Positions 31,501 through 40,059 are shown, counted from the first letter of the stretch. The stretch is 40,645 nt of DNA from Deltaproteobacteria bacterium (GCA_019308905.1 JAFDHF010000037.1:1-40645); one strand, 5' to 3'. Notes: generated by a model not told the origin, from the letters alone. Numbers and translations: made by a program.

Positions 31501-33453
31501 CTAGGTCCGGAGTTCTGGTATGTCCGCATACTGGTCCAATGCCTCCGGATTTGCCAGGGCGTCCCTGTTGGGAACCGGCCTGCCGTGGATCACATCCCTC
31601 ACTGCCAGTTCGACCTTTTTCATGCTGATCGTGTACGGTATGTCCTTCACGGCGATGATCTTGGCGGGAACGTGTCTGGGGGTCGTGCTTTCCCTTATGG
31701 TTTTCTTGATTCTTGAGACCAACTCCTCTGTCAGCTCTATCCCTGGTGCCAGCTTTACAAAGAGGATCACCCGGATGTCGTTCTCCCAGTCCTGACCCAC
31801 CACGATACTGTCTGCCACCTCGTCCATCGACTCCACCACGGCATAGATGTCTGCCGTTCCGATCCGCACTCCACCCGGGTTGAGGGTGGCGTCGGACCGG
31901 CCGTAGATGATCATCCCTCCCGTCTCGGTGATCTCGGCAAAATCCCCGTGGCGCCAGACATTGGGATAGACCTCAAAATACGCCGCCCTGTACCTTGAGC
32001 CGCCCGGGTCGTTCCAGAAATAGAGGGGCATCGAGGGAAACGGCGCCGTACATACGAGTTCCCCCTTCTGGCAGATCACCGGATTCCCTTCACCATCAAA
32101 GACCTCCACCTTCATACCGAGACCCCGGCACTGGAGTTCCCCCTTGTAGACCGGTCCGATAGGATTCCCCAAGGCAAAGCATCCGTTGAGGTCAGTTCCA
32201 CCGGAGATGGAAGCCAGTTGAAGATCGCCCTTGACCTCCCGGTAGACGTATTCGAAGCTCTCACCCACGAGGGGAGAACCCGTCGACAGGATCGCCCGGA
32301 GCCTCGACAGATCATGATCCCGTCCCGGCCGGAGACCCTCCTTTTCGATGGCCCCTATGTACCTTGGACTCGTCCCGAAGACCGTGATCCCCTCATCCTC
32401 GGCGAGCCTCCACAGGGCACCCGGATCCGGGTAGAAGGGGGAGCCGTCAAAGAGCACGACAGTGGCCCCCAGGGCCAGGGAGCTCACCAGCCAGTTCCAC
32501 ATCATCCAACCACAGGTCGTGAAGTAGAAGACCCTGTCTCCCCTCTCAATGTCGGTATGAAGCTTGAGCTCCTTGATGTGGTTGATCAGGACACCGCCGA
32601 CCCCCTGGACCATACACTTGGGAAGCCCGGTTGTCCCAGAGGAATACATTATGTAGAGAGGATGGTCGGAGGGAACCTGCTCGAATTCTATATCGAGCCC
32701 CCCATCCTTGGAGATGAAATCCCCGTAGAGGACGGCCTTTGGGAGAGTCCGTATTTCCGGCCTCCCCTGGATATAGGGCACGACCACCACCCTCTCGATG
32801 GAGGGAAGCCCTTTCAGGATCTCCCGAATCCTTCCAAGAGAGTCGATAGTCCTGCCGTTGTACGAGTATCCGTCAGCCGTAAAGAGGACCTTCGGCTCGA
32901 TCTGCCCGAACCGGTCCAGGACCCCCTTGATGCCGAAGTCGGACGAGCACGACGACCAGGCTGCCCCGAGGCTCGTAGTAGCCAGCATGGCTACAACAGT
33001 CTCAATCATGTTGGGCATGAACCCGACAACCCGGTCATCGGGTCCGACTCCGGTCCGGCGCAGGGACTCGGCAAGACGGGCCACCGAATCGTACAGCTCG
33101 CCGTAGGTCATGCGAACCGCCTCTCTTGCCTCGCCCTTGAAGATCAGAGCCTCACGGCCGTCCCGGTAGCGCAGCAGATTCTCCGCAAAGTTCATTCTCG
33201 CCCCGACGAACCACTTGGCCCCGGGAAACTTCTCGAGATCGTCCACGACCCTCTCGTATCCCCGGGATGCCCTCACACCACCGAACTCCCACATGGCCTC
33301 CCAGAAGTCGGGAATCCTCTCTACCGACCACTCGTAGAGCTCGGAATAGCTCTCGAACCGCCTGGAGTACTTACCGTTGACAAACCGCATGAACCGGGTC
33401 ATATTGGCCTTGTCTATCCGGTCCTCTGATGGCATCCAAAGCGGCTCCTTCAT
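31501..33453 (-). CDS. acetoacetyl-CoA synthetase-like acyl-CoA ligase
   Basis: A 650-residue ANL-superfamily ligase that adenylates a carboxylic acid and transfers it to CoA. The P-loop is YSSGTTGLPKC, followed by the helix motif SGGTDLNGCF, the hinge YGRSDATLNPGGVRIGTADIY and the catalytic Lys region SMKKVELAVRDVIHG. The N-terminal part (MNFAENLLRY, YGELYDSVARLAESLR) and length match acetoacetate-CoA ligases rather than acetyl-CoA synthetases. The ATG at 33453 has GGAGGCGG upstream. It is the last gene behind leuC-leuD-leuB-like genes on the same strand, 39 bp after leuB, so its true substrate may be a product of that pathway. Confidence 0.85.
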   Translation of the reverse strand: MKEPLWMPSEDRIDKANMTRFMRFVNGKYSRRFESYSELYEWSVERIPDFWEAMWEFGGVRASRGYERVVDDLEKFPGAKWFVGARMNFAENLLRYRDGREALIFKGEAREAVRMTYGELYDSVARLAESLRRTGVGPDDRVVGFMPNMIETVVAMLATTSLGAAWSSCSSDFGIKGVLDRFGQIEPKVLFTADGYSYNGRTIDSLGRIREILKGLPSIERVVVVPYIQGRPEIRTLPKAVLYGDFISKDGGLDIEFEQVPSDHPLYIMYSSGTTGLPKCMVQGVGGVLINHIKELKLHTDIERGDRVFYFTTCGWMMWNWLVSSLALGATVVLFDGSPFYPDPGALWRLAEDEGITVFGTSPRYIGAIEKEGLRPGRDHDLSRLRAILSTGSPLVGESFEYVYREVKGDLQLASISGGTDLNGCFALGNPIGPVYKGELQCRGLGMKVEVFDGEGNPVICQKGELVCTAPFPSMPLYFWNDPGGSRYRAAYFEVYPNVWRHGDFAEITETGGMIIYGRSDATLNPGGVRIGTADIYAVVESMDEVADSIVVGQDWENDIRVILFVKLAPGIELTEELVSRIKKTIRESTTPRHVPAKIIAVKDIPYTISMKKVELAVRDVIHGRPVPNRDALANPEALDQYADIPELRT

Positions 33454-33492
33454 TGTCCCGCCTCCCCGCAAACGGGTTCGAGACCGCATCTC

Positions 33493-34575
33493 TTACACCC
33501 GGGGGTCTCCGTCCTTCTCGATGTATCTCGCCACAAGGTCTCCCACCTCGGAAGTGGTCACGCCCATCCTTCCCGCCTCCATGCTCTTCATATGGTCCTG
33601 TATGACCTTCATCACGGCCCTCTCCACGAGGCGGGCGGCCCCGTGCTCTCCGAGATGGTCCAGCATCATCTGGCCGGCCAGGATGGCGGCCAAAGGATTT
33701 ATCAGGTTTTTCCCCGCATACTTCGGCGCAGACCCTCCGATCGGTTCAAACATCGAGGTCCCACCCGGATTTATGTTTCCCCCGGCCGCGACCCCCATTC
33801 CTCCCTGGATCGTGGCCCCGAGGTCCGTGATGATATCGCCAAACATGTTATCGGTCACGATCACATCGAACCTCTCGGGGTTCTTGACCATCCACATGGA
33901 GATGGCGTCCACGTGAGCGTAGTCTCTCTCCACATCCGGGAACTCCCGGCCCACCTCACCAAAGACCCTCTCCCAGAGGTCGAAGGCATAGGTGAGGACA
34001 TTGGTCTTGCCGCAAAGGGTGAGCCTCTTGCCCTTGTTCCGCTGCCGGCAATACTCAAATGCGTATCGCAGGCACCGCTCCACCCCTTTGCGGGTATTGA
34101 CTGACTCCTGGAGGGCCACCTCGTCCGGGGTCCCCTTTCGCAGGAAACCCCCTGAACCGGTGTAGAGTCCCTCGGTGTTCTCTCTCACCACGACAAAATC
34201 GATATCCTCCGGACCCTTGTCCTTCAGGGGCGTATCCACCCCCGGGTAGAGCTTCACCGGCCGAAGATTGATGTATTGGTCAAGGGAGAACCTCAGGGTG
34301 AGAAGGATCCCCTTTTCCAGGATCCCCGGCCTCACATCAGGATGCCCGATGGCGCCGAGATATATGGCATCGAGTCCTCGGAGCTCCTGGAGGGCGGAAT
34401 CCGGGATCAACTCCCCCGTTCTCAGATACCTCTCCCCGCCGAAATCGTAACGGACCAGGTCATACCGAAAATCCGCTTTCCCCGCGGCTGCCTCCAGGAC
34501 CTTCAGCCCCTCGGCAACAACCTCCGGCCCGGTTCCATCACCCGGAATCACGCCGATCCTGTACGTCTTTCCCAT
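33493..34575 (-). CDS. leuB: 3-isopropylmalate dehydrogenase-family decarboxylating dehydrogenase
   Basis: A 360-residue member of the isocitrate/isopropylmalate dehydrogenase family. It has the N-terminal IGVIPGDGTGPEVV, substrate-site Arg in NLRPVKLYPG, VVRENTEGLYTG, and the metal/NAD signature DNMFGDIITDLGATIQGGMGVAAGGNINP followed by FEPIGGSAPKYAG, here split in description. It oxidatively decarboxylates a 2-alkylmalate with NAD. Homoisocitrate and tartrate dehydrogenases are close relatives. Its ATG directly follows the stop codon of leuD without a gap, and its ribosome site is the run of four AGG codons that end leuD. Confidence 0.87.
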   Translation of the reverse strand: MGKTYRIGVIPGDGTGPEVVAEGLKVLEAAAGKADFRYDLVRYDFGGERYLRTGELIPDSALQELRGLDAIYLGAIGHPDVRPGILEKGILLTLRFSLDQYINLRPVKLYPGVDTPLKDKGPEDIDFVVVRENTEGLYTGSGGFLRKGTPDEVALQESVNTRKGVERCLRYAFEYCRQRNKGKRLTLCGKTNVLTYAFDLWERVFGEVGREFPDVERDYAHVDAISMWMVKNPERFDVIVTDNMFGDIITDLGATIQGGMGVAAGGNINPGGTSMFEPIGGSAPKYAGKNLINPLAAILAGQMMLDHLGEHGAARLVERAVMKVIQDHMKSMEAGRMGVTTSEVGDLVARYIEKDGDPRV

Positions 34576-35067
34576 CTACCTCCTCCTCCTGGCTATATGT
34601 TGCATCAGCCCCCCGTCATCTATGATCTGCCGCATAAAGGGAGGGATCGGATTGGACTTGAAAACAAGGCCTGTCGTCACGTTGGTTATCTCACCACTGG
34701 TCAAGTCCACCTCAAGCTCATGGCCGTCCTCGATCCCATCGACGGCCTCGCCGCTCTCGACGATGGGGAGACCCATGTTAAAGGCATTTCTATAGAATAT
34801 CCTGGCAAAACTCCTGGCGATGATGCAGGATATCCCCCTGGCCTTGATGGCGATTGGAGCGTGTTCCCTGGAAGATCCACAACCGAAGTTCGTACCGGCA
34901 ACGATCATGTCCCCGGACTTCACCCCCCTTGCAAACTCCGGGTTTTCGTCCTCCATACAGTGTTCAGCCAGGACATCCGGGTCTGCCACGTTGAGATAAC
35001 GGGCAGGGATGATGGCGTCTGTGTCGACGTTTGAACCGAATTTCCAGGCCCTTCCCCTCAGCTTCAT
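34576..35067 (-). CDS. leuD: 3-isopropylmalate dehydratase small subunit (archaeal-sized LeuD)
   Basis: A 163-residue aconitase swivel-domain protein: WKFGSNVDTDAIIPARYLN at the start, the signature GTNFGCGSSREHAP (58-71), and ARSFARIFYRNAFNMGLP. This short form is the archaeal/homoaconitase type, not the about 200-residue enterobacterial LeuD. It pairs with LeuC to isomerise 2- and 3-alkylmalates. AAAGGAGAC precedes the ATG at 35067; the much longer open frame upstream is antisense-like and overlaps leuC. It ends ARRRR, encoded by four successive AGG codons after the Ala, which create the ribosome site of leuB. Confidence 0.9.
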   Translation of the reverse strand: MKLRGRAWKFGSNVDTDAIIPARYLNVADPDVLAEHCMEDENPEFARGVKSGDMIVAGTNFGCGSSREHAPIAIKARGISCIIARSFARIFYRNAFNMGLPIVESGEAVDGIEDGHELEVDLTSGEITNVTTGLVFKSNPIPPFMRQIIDDGGLMQHIARRRR

Positions 35068-35090
35068 CTCAGAAGTCTCCTTTCCCCTGT

Positions 35091-36362
35091 CTACTCCTCC
35101 AGACCGAGCTCCTCGGGACCGCCTATCCTTCCCAGAACGGCCGACGCGGCCGCCACGGCAGGGTTGGACAGATAGACCTCGCTCTCCGGATGTCCCATTC
35201 TCCCCACAAAATTCCTGTTGGTGGTGGCAATGGCCCTCTCCCCCTTTGCCAGGACCCCCATGTAGCCTCCAAGACAGGGCCCGCAGGTTGGAGGGCTGAT
35301 CACTGCCCCCGCATCGAGGAAGATCTCGAAGAGGCCCTCTTTCATCGCCTGCCGGTAGATGGTGGGAGTGGCCGGGATCACGATCAGCCTGACCCCGGGC
35401 GAGACGCTGTGGCCCCTGAGCACCCGAGCCGCGGTCCTCAGGTCGCCCAACCATCCGTTGGTACAGGAACCGATCACGGCCTGATCGATACGGATCTCTC
35501 CGATCTCACCCATCTCCTTGGTATTGCTCGGCAAATGGGGCAAGGCCACCTGTGGCCCGATCTGGGAGACATCGAACTCCCTTATCTCCCCGTATTCCGC
35601 TCCAGGGTCGCTCTGGAAAAAACGGTATTCCCGTCCGGCCCTCTCTCTCACATACTCCTCTGTTACCCTGTCGGGAGGGAATATGCCGTTCTTGGCACCG
35701 GCCTCAATAGCCATATTGGCCATGGTGAAGCGCTCCTCCATGGGAAGCCCCTCCATGGTTTCTCCGCTGAACTCTATGGCCTTGTACAGGGCTCCGTCAA
35801 CCCCTATCCTGCCGATGGTGAAAAGGATGAGGTCTTTCCCATCCACCCAGGGCGCAAGCCTCCCCCTGTAGACGATCTTGAGGGTCTCTGGAACTTTGAA
35901 CCAGAGTTCACCTGTAATCATGACTGCCGCCAAGTCGGTACTCCCCACGCCCGTGGAAAATGCGCCCAAGGCCCCATAGGTACAGGTATGGCTGTCCGCT
36001 CCCACAACCAGATCACCCGGAAGGACAAGCCCCTGTTCGGGAAGGAGTGCATGTTCGATCCCTACCCGGCCCACTTCGTAGTAGTGGTCGATCTGCTGCT
36101 CCCTGGCAAAATCTCTCAGGATCCTACACTGTTCGGCCGACGGTATGTCCTTGTTCGGTGCAAAGTGGTCGGGGACCAGGACAAGCCTGCCCTTGTCAAA
36201 GACTCTTTTGGCACCGGCCTTTCTGAACCTGTCGATTGCTATGGGAGCGGTGATATCGTTACCCAGGGCAACGTCCACTTTCGCGTTTATGAGCTGGCCT
36301 GGATGGACCTCTTCCAGACCGGCATGGGCTGCAAGGATCTTCTCTGTTATGGTCATCTCCAT
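35091..36362 (-). CDS. leuC: 3-isopropylmalate dehydratase large subunit (archaeal/HACN-type LeuC)
   Basis: A 423-residue aconitase-family protein with 4Fe-4S ligands C300 (GSCTNG), C360 and C363 (PTCGPCLGG), and [21 protein letters not shown] around residues 123-143, here described in parts. The length of 420-430 residues is that of archaeal-type LeuC/homoaconitase rather than the about 466 residues of the E. coli type. AAGGAGG lies 11 nt before the ATG at 36362. It is the first gene of a leuC-leuD-leuB-ligase series. No leuA (isopropylmalate synthase) is in the window, so leucine synthesis is likely but other 2-oxo acid pathways remain possible. Confidence 0.9.
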   Translation of the reverse strand: MEMTITEKILAAHAGLEEVHPGQLINAKVDVALGNDITAPIAIDRFRKAGAKRVFDKGRLVLVPDHFAPNKDIPSAEQCRILRDFAREQQIDHYYEVGRVGIEHALLPEQGLVLPGDLVVGADSHTCTYGALGAFSTGVGSTDLAAVMITGELWFKVPETLKIVYRGRLAPWVDGKDLILFTIGRIGVDGALYKAIEFSGETMEGLPMEERFTMANMAIEAGAKNGIFPPDRVTEEYVRERAGREYRFFQSDPGAEYGEIREFDVSQIGPQVALPHLPSNTKEMGEIGEIRIDQAVIGSCTNGWLGDLRTAARVLRGHSVSPGVRLIVIPATPTIYRQAMKEGLFEIFLDAGAVISPPTCGPCLGGYMGVLAKGERAIATTNRNFVGRMGHPESEVYLSNPAVAAASAVLGRIGGPEELGLEE

Positions 36363-36895
36363 GGTGATTCTGGCCTCCTTCTGCCTTCAACCGGCGCTAC
36401 ACCCAACCGCGTTGCGCTCCCGTCGAAGAGCCGGACACGAATACTCGAAAACGACCTGCCTCAAAGGGTCAAAGGGTATGCTCTATTCTAGCAGAACAAG
36501 CCGGGCTGTGCCATAGATAATACCAAAGCGGGAAAGAGGAATCCACCAGGGAGGGCATCGCTACCGCCTTCCACCGAGCCCTGCCGGTGGGGACCCGTGT
36601 CCACTATCCAAGAATTTGTCTCCTCCGTTCAACAGAGGCAACCAGATGCTAAGGACCACTCGTTTGGGTCTCGGTACGAGCCGGAGTGGGAAGAGGCCCG
36701 GGGGTAGCCCACCGAACATGAACAGGCTTTCCTGCTTGATCTTTTCAAAAAGCAGGATACACAGTCCACTTGAATAATCCAGGCATCCCTCGGCAATTCT
36801 TGCGTCATGGATACTCGCAAGTACTTCACCCGATCTTCGGTGAAGCCCTTCCTACTATTAGAAATCTTTTCAGGATTTTCTTCTATTCCTATCAC
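36363..36895. other. leuC upstream region and non-coding boundary to the accessory tail
   Basis: No confident gene. On the minus strand a TAGAAT hexamer (36490-36485) could be the -10 of the leuC promoter, with a poor -35. Between it and leuC is a direct repeat TCAAAGGG x2 (36461-36476 as read on +). An 8-bp hairpin tcctgctt/aagcagga lies at 36730-36757. An 88-codon minus-strand frame (36629-36895) begins right after the stop of the fragment upstream of it but resembles nothing I know. Base composition turns AT-rich from about 36850. Confidence 0.5.
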
Positions 36896-37024
36896 TTATT
36901 TTTGGAGCATATCTTTTCTTTGCCAAATATAGTAAGGGCTTCTTTCCTTAATCCAGCCTTCATAGCCAAGTTCCTTGATCTTCAACAGATTCCTGTAAGG
37001 AGTATCGCCACAGCGCGGTCTCGG
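36896..37024 (-). pseudogene. orphan C-terminal protein fragment behind the GNAT gene
   Basis: Directly after the GNAT stop, a 42-codon minus-strand frame without a start codon reads like a genuine protein end (YRNLLKIKELGYEGW, then SPYYIWQRKDMLQK and TAA). Lys-, Tyr- and Trp-rich composition and low GC fit the GNAT neighbour, not the leu operon. I do not recognise the family. It may be the tail of a gene whose front was replaced when the GNAT gene arrived. Confidence 0.35.
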
Positions 37025-37432
37025 CTAGTGCTCATTACCTGTGTAGATCCACATTGGCTCTGTCTTGCCGGCCCTCACGAATCCAAGGGCTTCATAAAAC
37101 TCTATTGCATCAACATCAGCGATCAAGATTTGCTGATGGAATCCGGAATATTTTTTCTTCAAAGCCTCCATCATTTTTCTCCCAATGCCCTTGCGTTGGT
37201 ATTCCGGGTGCACCAACATGTGCGGATAATAAACAACCAAATACCCATCCGATATTGCATTAGCAATACCAACAAGCCTGCCTGATATACGCGCTGTCAC
37301 GAGAGAATGAGAACCACGCAAAGCAGACAAAAGCAATTGAGGCTTCTCAGCCGATGACCATTTGTTAGCCTTATATATTTCCAGGACTTCTTCCTCTTCT
37401 ATGTGTTCATTGAAGGCTACTTCGATTTGCAT
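37025..37432 (-). CDS. GNAT-family N-acetyltransferase
   Basis: A 135-residue acetyltransferase-fold protein. Acetyl-CoA motif A is LVHPEYQRKGIGRKMMEALKK (Q/R-x-x-G-x-G), preceded by the beta-strand GRLVGIANAISDGYL; motif B contains IEFYEALGFVRAGKTEPMW. It would transfer an acetyl group to an amine; the substrate is unknown. The ATG at 37432 is chosen because GGAGGT stands just before it; a TTG at 37459 is possible. Its AT-rich composition differs from the leu operon on one side and the ATPase gene on the other, suggesting acquisition. Confidence 0.85.
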   Translation of the reverse strand: MQIEVAFNEHIEEEEVLEIYKANKWSSAEKPQLLLSALRGSHSLVTARISGRLVGIANAISDGYLVVYYPHMLVHPEYQRKGIGRKMMEALKKKYSGFHQQILIADVDAIEFYEALGFVRAGKTEPMWIYTGNEH

Positions 37433-37623
37433 GCCACCTCCGATCCGTCTAATGAACAAATTCTCTCTGTCGCTCTCTGGGGTCGGGCCATTCTATCATA
37501 TTGAATATTCTGAATAAACGTCCCCAAAATAGGTGTTTTTCGCCCCTATATCGTCTTTTTTGCCCCCCAAATAGGTGCCGTAGGGCGTTGATGCTTCCCG
37601 GAGCGGCTAGGCCTCATCAGTGC

Positions 37624-37872
37624 CTACGATCCGCCTTCCTTATGAACGTGGCTTGAAGTGACTCCGTAGTTCGATATGCTGAGTCCATAGGCCTTCCTGC
37701 CATTGAAGAGCCGATCAAGCCATCCGCGCAGATCTTTTGCGAACTTAAGCAACAATCCCCTCTGGTGGCATCGGCCCGTCAGGTGCCATACTTGCCCCGG
37801 GATATAGTATCTTTTGGCCTTTGCCATCGCTAACTCAAATGACCTACTTTCTGCCCCTGAAAAGTTCAACAT
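37624..37872 (-). pseudogene. truncated Y1 (IS200/REP-associated) transposase
   Basis: The frame starts like a Y1/HUH single-strand transposase (AKAKRYYIPGQVWHLTGRCH, then LLKFAKDLRGWLDRLF and YGLSISNYGVTSSHVH). It breaks immediately after the HUH motif (SHVH), where LL(V) normally follows, and ends in unrelated residues KEGGS. The C-terminal part with the catalytic Tyr is missing, so the protein would be inactive. The likely original start is the Met before AKAKRYY at 37827. Two short repeats of CCAAA(A)TAGGTG (37522-37577) lie beyond the break. Confidence 0.75.
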
Positions 37873-37997
37873 AGGGCCTAAATAGGGCCCTTTCTATATC
37901 TTTTCGTCAATAGTTTAGAAGGCTTAACTTGGCCCGACTCCGATTCCGAACCATTTTCAACCCAACATTCCCGATGGTTGTTTTCCACCTTGAATCA

Positions 37998-38435
37998 TCA
38001 GTCGTATGCCAAACGTGTTGCCTCGTCCGTGAGGACGTGCTTGATGCGTTCCTGCCACCTGTCAGACTCCCATGTGCCTAATTCCCGGTGTGTGAGATAA
38101 TAGTTTTGCGGAATCGGATGAGTTCCGACGACCACGTCTATATCGTATTTTGTCGGGATAAACGAACAAAAATCTTCCAGGTATGGGCAGGGAGGATAGC
38201 CGACCACCAAACCCGTAGCCAAATGGATGACATCTGTTCCATTCTTTTTCATCTCCGCCGGGCAGTGCTCTACGTTTCCACCGGGGCAGCCTCCGCAGGT
38301 GGTATAGCCCACTAGTTCGACTTCCTCTCCCTTGTACAGAGAAAATGCTCCTTCACGATTTCTCAAAGATCGCAAGCACTTCCCGCCCGCACAAGCACGG
38401 TAACGGTTGCAGATAATTATGCTAATTCTCTTCAT
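37998..38435 (-). CDS. CGGC-domain protein
   Basis: A 145-residue cysteine-rich protein containing TTCGGCPGG, the hallmark of the CGGC domain (PF08821), with further Cys in NRYRACAGGKC, VEHC and PPCPYLEDFC. The domain is thought to bind metal or an iron-sulfur cluster; its role is unknown. It is common in anaerobic bacteria and archaea. AAGGAG lies 9 nt before the ATG. The C-terminal third, after THPIP, is variable. It stands alone between transposase remnants. Confidence 0.85.
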   Translation of the reverse strand: MKRISIIICNRYRACAGGKCLRSLRNREGAFSLYKGEEVELVGYTTCGGCPGGNVEHCPAEMKKNGTDVIHLATGLVVGYPPCPYLEDFCSFIPTKYDIDVVVGTHPIPQNYYLTHRELGTWESDRWQERIKHVLTDEATRLAYD

Positions 38436-38568
38436 CTTTCTTGCTCCTTTTTGATCTTGTACGGTAATGTCCTAAACTTGCCGTAAAAATGGTTTTAGGG
38501 GTTGAGCCTTGGCCAGAATGCGATAAGCCCTGGCAGGCAACAAAAACAAACAAAGGAGGCCCAACCCC

Positions 38569-38736
38569 ATGAAGAAGATACCACAATCAGAGGAGACGAG
38601 GAAGATGATTCGGCAAGTGATCGTTCACGGAACGGCTGGAGGCGGGGATCCCACGCGGATGGGGGACGCCTATGAAGCATGGCTAACAAGGTTTTGCATA
38701 AAATCATACGCGTCCCATAACCTCTTGACACATAGA
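38569..38736 (+). pseudogene. N-terminal remnant of a transposase-like gene (IS256-type?)
   Basis: After a strong ribosome site (AAAGGAGG) the frame reads KKIPQSEETRKMIRQVIVHG and GGGDPTR, which resembles the first residues of mutator/IS256-type transposases as I remember them. About 30 codons in, it runs into a hairpin repeat (38661-38724) also found at 40365, and after that the sequence is not transposase-like. The gene front was probably cut by insertion or recombination at the repeat. The family assignment is tentative. Confidence 0.4.
38661..38724. repeat. hairpin repeat element, copy A
   Basis: Starts GGGGGACGCCTATGA and ends TCATACGCGTCCC, which pair as imperfect inverted ends around about 28 nt. 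Positions 38667-38724 match copy B (40365-40422) at 55 of 58 positions. The first 19 bases with their flank (from 38657) recur at 40041-40059. It looks like the joined ends of an insertion element or a MITE. Confidence 0.65.
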
Positions 38737-38742
38737 CCTGAT

Positions 38743-39897
38743 TTACAAGCCGGCCGTTCGAAGTTCCTCAAGAAATGTCGGCAGATCACAGGACAGGCAC
38801 CGCTCGTTCCCGGCAGGCTTTTTTGTCTGGGAAACCAGGAAGCGCCGCGAGGCCTTGATAATGTCGGCAGCCTTGTTCAGGCGCGCTACGTCGTCGGTTG
38901 ACGGAGAGGAGGTCAGCTTGACCTCGACCGCCCAGATCTCTTTCCCAAAATCCAGAACGAGGTCCAGTTCGTGTTGATCCGCGGCCCTGAAGTAGTACGC
39001 GATGAGTCTGCGGCCCAGCGAGGAAAGCTCTCCCAATGCCTGCTCGATGACGTAGCCCTCCCAACTCGCCCCGACCCAAGGCTGCACAAACAAGGCGCGC
39101 TCGTTGGGAACGTTCAACAACGCATGTACGAGACCGCTGTCGCGCCAGTAGAGCTTGGGCCTTTTGACGAGGCGCTTTCTGACGTTTGCCTGGTAGGCCG
39201 GCAGCTGCCGAAGCAAGAACGCGCCCATCAGGTAATCGAGGTAGTTGTTTACGGTATGGTACGAGAGCCCCAGGCTTTGCCCCACCTGGGCCGCGTTCCA
39301 CACTTGGCCGTGGAGCGCGGCCAGCATTCGGAGCAGTCGATCCGTCACCTGCGGTTTCGCGGGCAGCCCCCACATGGCCAGGTCGCGCTGGGCCAGAAGC
39401 GCGAGATAGTCAATCTGCCACCGCGGATAGCGCTCGGGCTCCAGCACCCCGCCCTCGGGATACCCCCCGCACAGCCAGTGCCGCCCGCGGGACGCCTTTG
39501 TCTTCAGCTCCGACAGGAGGAACGGCGTGAGTTCCACCAAAGACAGACGGCCTGCCAGCGACTCCGAGACATGGGTCATCAACGAGGGGGATACGGAGCT
39601 CAGGAGCAAAAAGCGCCCCTTGCGGCCGCGGTCCCGATCGATTGCTCCCCGCAGGCGCACAAAGACCTCCGGCCAGGACTGGGCTTCGTCCAGAATCAAG
39701 AGCTCTTTCCCTGCCACGAGGTCGTCCCATTCGAGGTCCAGGCGTAGGCGGTCCGACTCCTGTTCGAGGTCGAAGTACACCCCGCACATGGACTGCGCCA
39801 GCGTGGTCTTGCCGCACTGCCGCGGCCCCACCAGTGCCACTGCCGGGTAGGCCGCAAGGCGCTCCTCTATCTGTTTCTGGACGGCTCGCTTTATCAT
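38743..39897 (-). CDS. AAA-type ATPase with DUF4143 domain
   Basis: A 384-residue protein of the AAA_14/DUF4143 family: Walker A GPRQCGKT (24-31), Walker B LLILDEAQ with D70-E71, then a winged-helix region (WNAAQVGQSLGLSYHTVNNYLDYL) and the DUF4143 part with ELDLVLDFGKEIWAVEVK, which has the D...E-x-K look of a PD-(D/E)xK nuclease fold. These proteins are widespread in mobile or accessory DNA, and their task is not established. The gene body is far richer in GC than the DNA at its ends. It has no ribosome site; a TATAAT lies 7 nt before the ATG, predicting a leaderless mRNA. It lies between the hairpin repeats A and B. Confidence 0.88.
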   Translation of the reverse strand: MIKRAVQKQIEERLAAYPAVALVGPRQCGKTTLAQSMCGVYFDLEQESDRLRLDLEWDDLVAGKELLILDEAQSWPEVFVRLRGAIDRDRGRKGRFLLLSSVSPSLMTHVSESLAGRLSLVELTPFLLSELKTKASRGRHWLCGGYPEGGVLEPERYPRWQIDYLALLAQRDLAMWGLPAKPQVTDRLLRMLAALHGQVWNAAQVGQSLGLSYHTVNNYLDYLMGAFLLRQLPAYQANVRKRLVKRPKLYWRDSGLVHALLNVPNERALFVQPWVGASWEGYVIEQALGELSSLGRRLIAYYFRAADQHELDLVLDFGKEIWAVEVKLTSSPSTDDVARLNKAADIIKASRRFLVSQTKKPAGNERCLSCDLPTFLEELRTAGL

Positions 39898-39904
39898 GTC
39901 TTGT

Positions 39905-39932
39905 ATTATAGAATCTTATTTCTATTTTGCAA
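39905..39932 (-). promoter_or_regulatory. predicted leaderless promoter of the AAA/DUF4143 gene
   Basis: On the minus strand TTGCAA (39932-39927), a 16-nt AT-rich spacer and a perfect TATAAT (39910-39905) are followed after 7 nt by the ATG (39897). Transcription should begin at or within a base or two of the A of ATG. No Shine-Dalgarno sequence could fit. Confidence 0.6.
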
Positions 39933-40040
39933 GGACAAATTTCAGGCCACTGAAAGATTCGTTCACACAACTACCCCAGGACTCTTTCGGTAACCTTAAC
40001 CGTGTCATCGGGCAGGACATGGCCCTGGAAGCTTTCCACC

Positions 40041-40059
40041 GGATGGGGGACGCCTATGA
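40041..40059 (+). repeat. isolated left end of the hairpin element
   Basis: GGATGGGGGACGCCTATGA is identical to 38657-38675. The next bases (TTTCATGC) pair well with GCATAAAA of copy B's right end, so 40045-40418 may be an element of about 370 bp with inverted ends. Confidence 0.5.

Noticed and set aside
32218-33429. 403-codon plus-strand open frame
   Set aside because: Antisense shadow of the acyl-CoA ligase; no start signal or domain.
35031-36491. 486-codon plus-strand open frame
   Set aside because: It lies opposite leuC and leuD, whose motifs and ribosome sites are clear; the product has no recognisable motif.
36485-36512. Sigma54-type promoter (TGGCAC near leuC on the minus strand)
   Set aside because: TGGCAC is present, but the required TTGC at N5 is absent; a weak TAGAAT -10 is a better, still poor, explanation.
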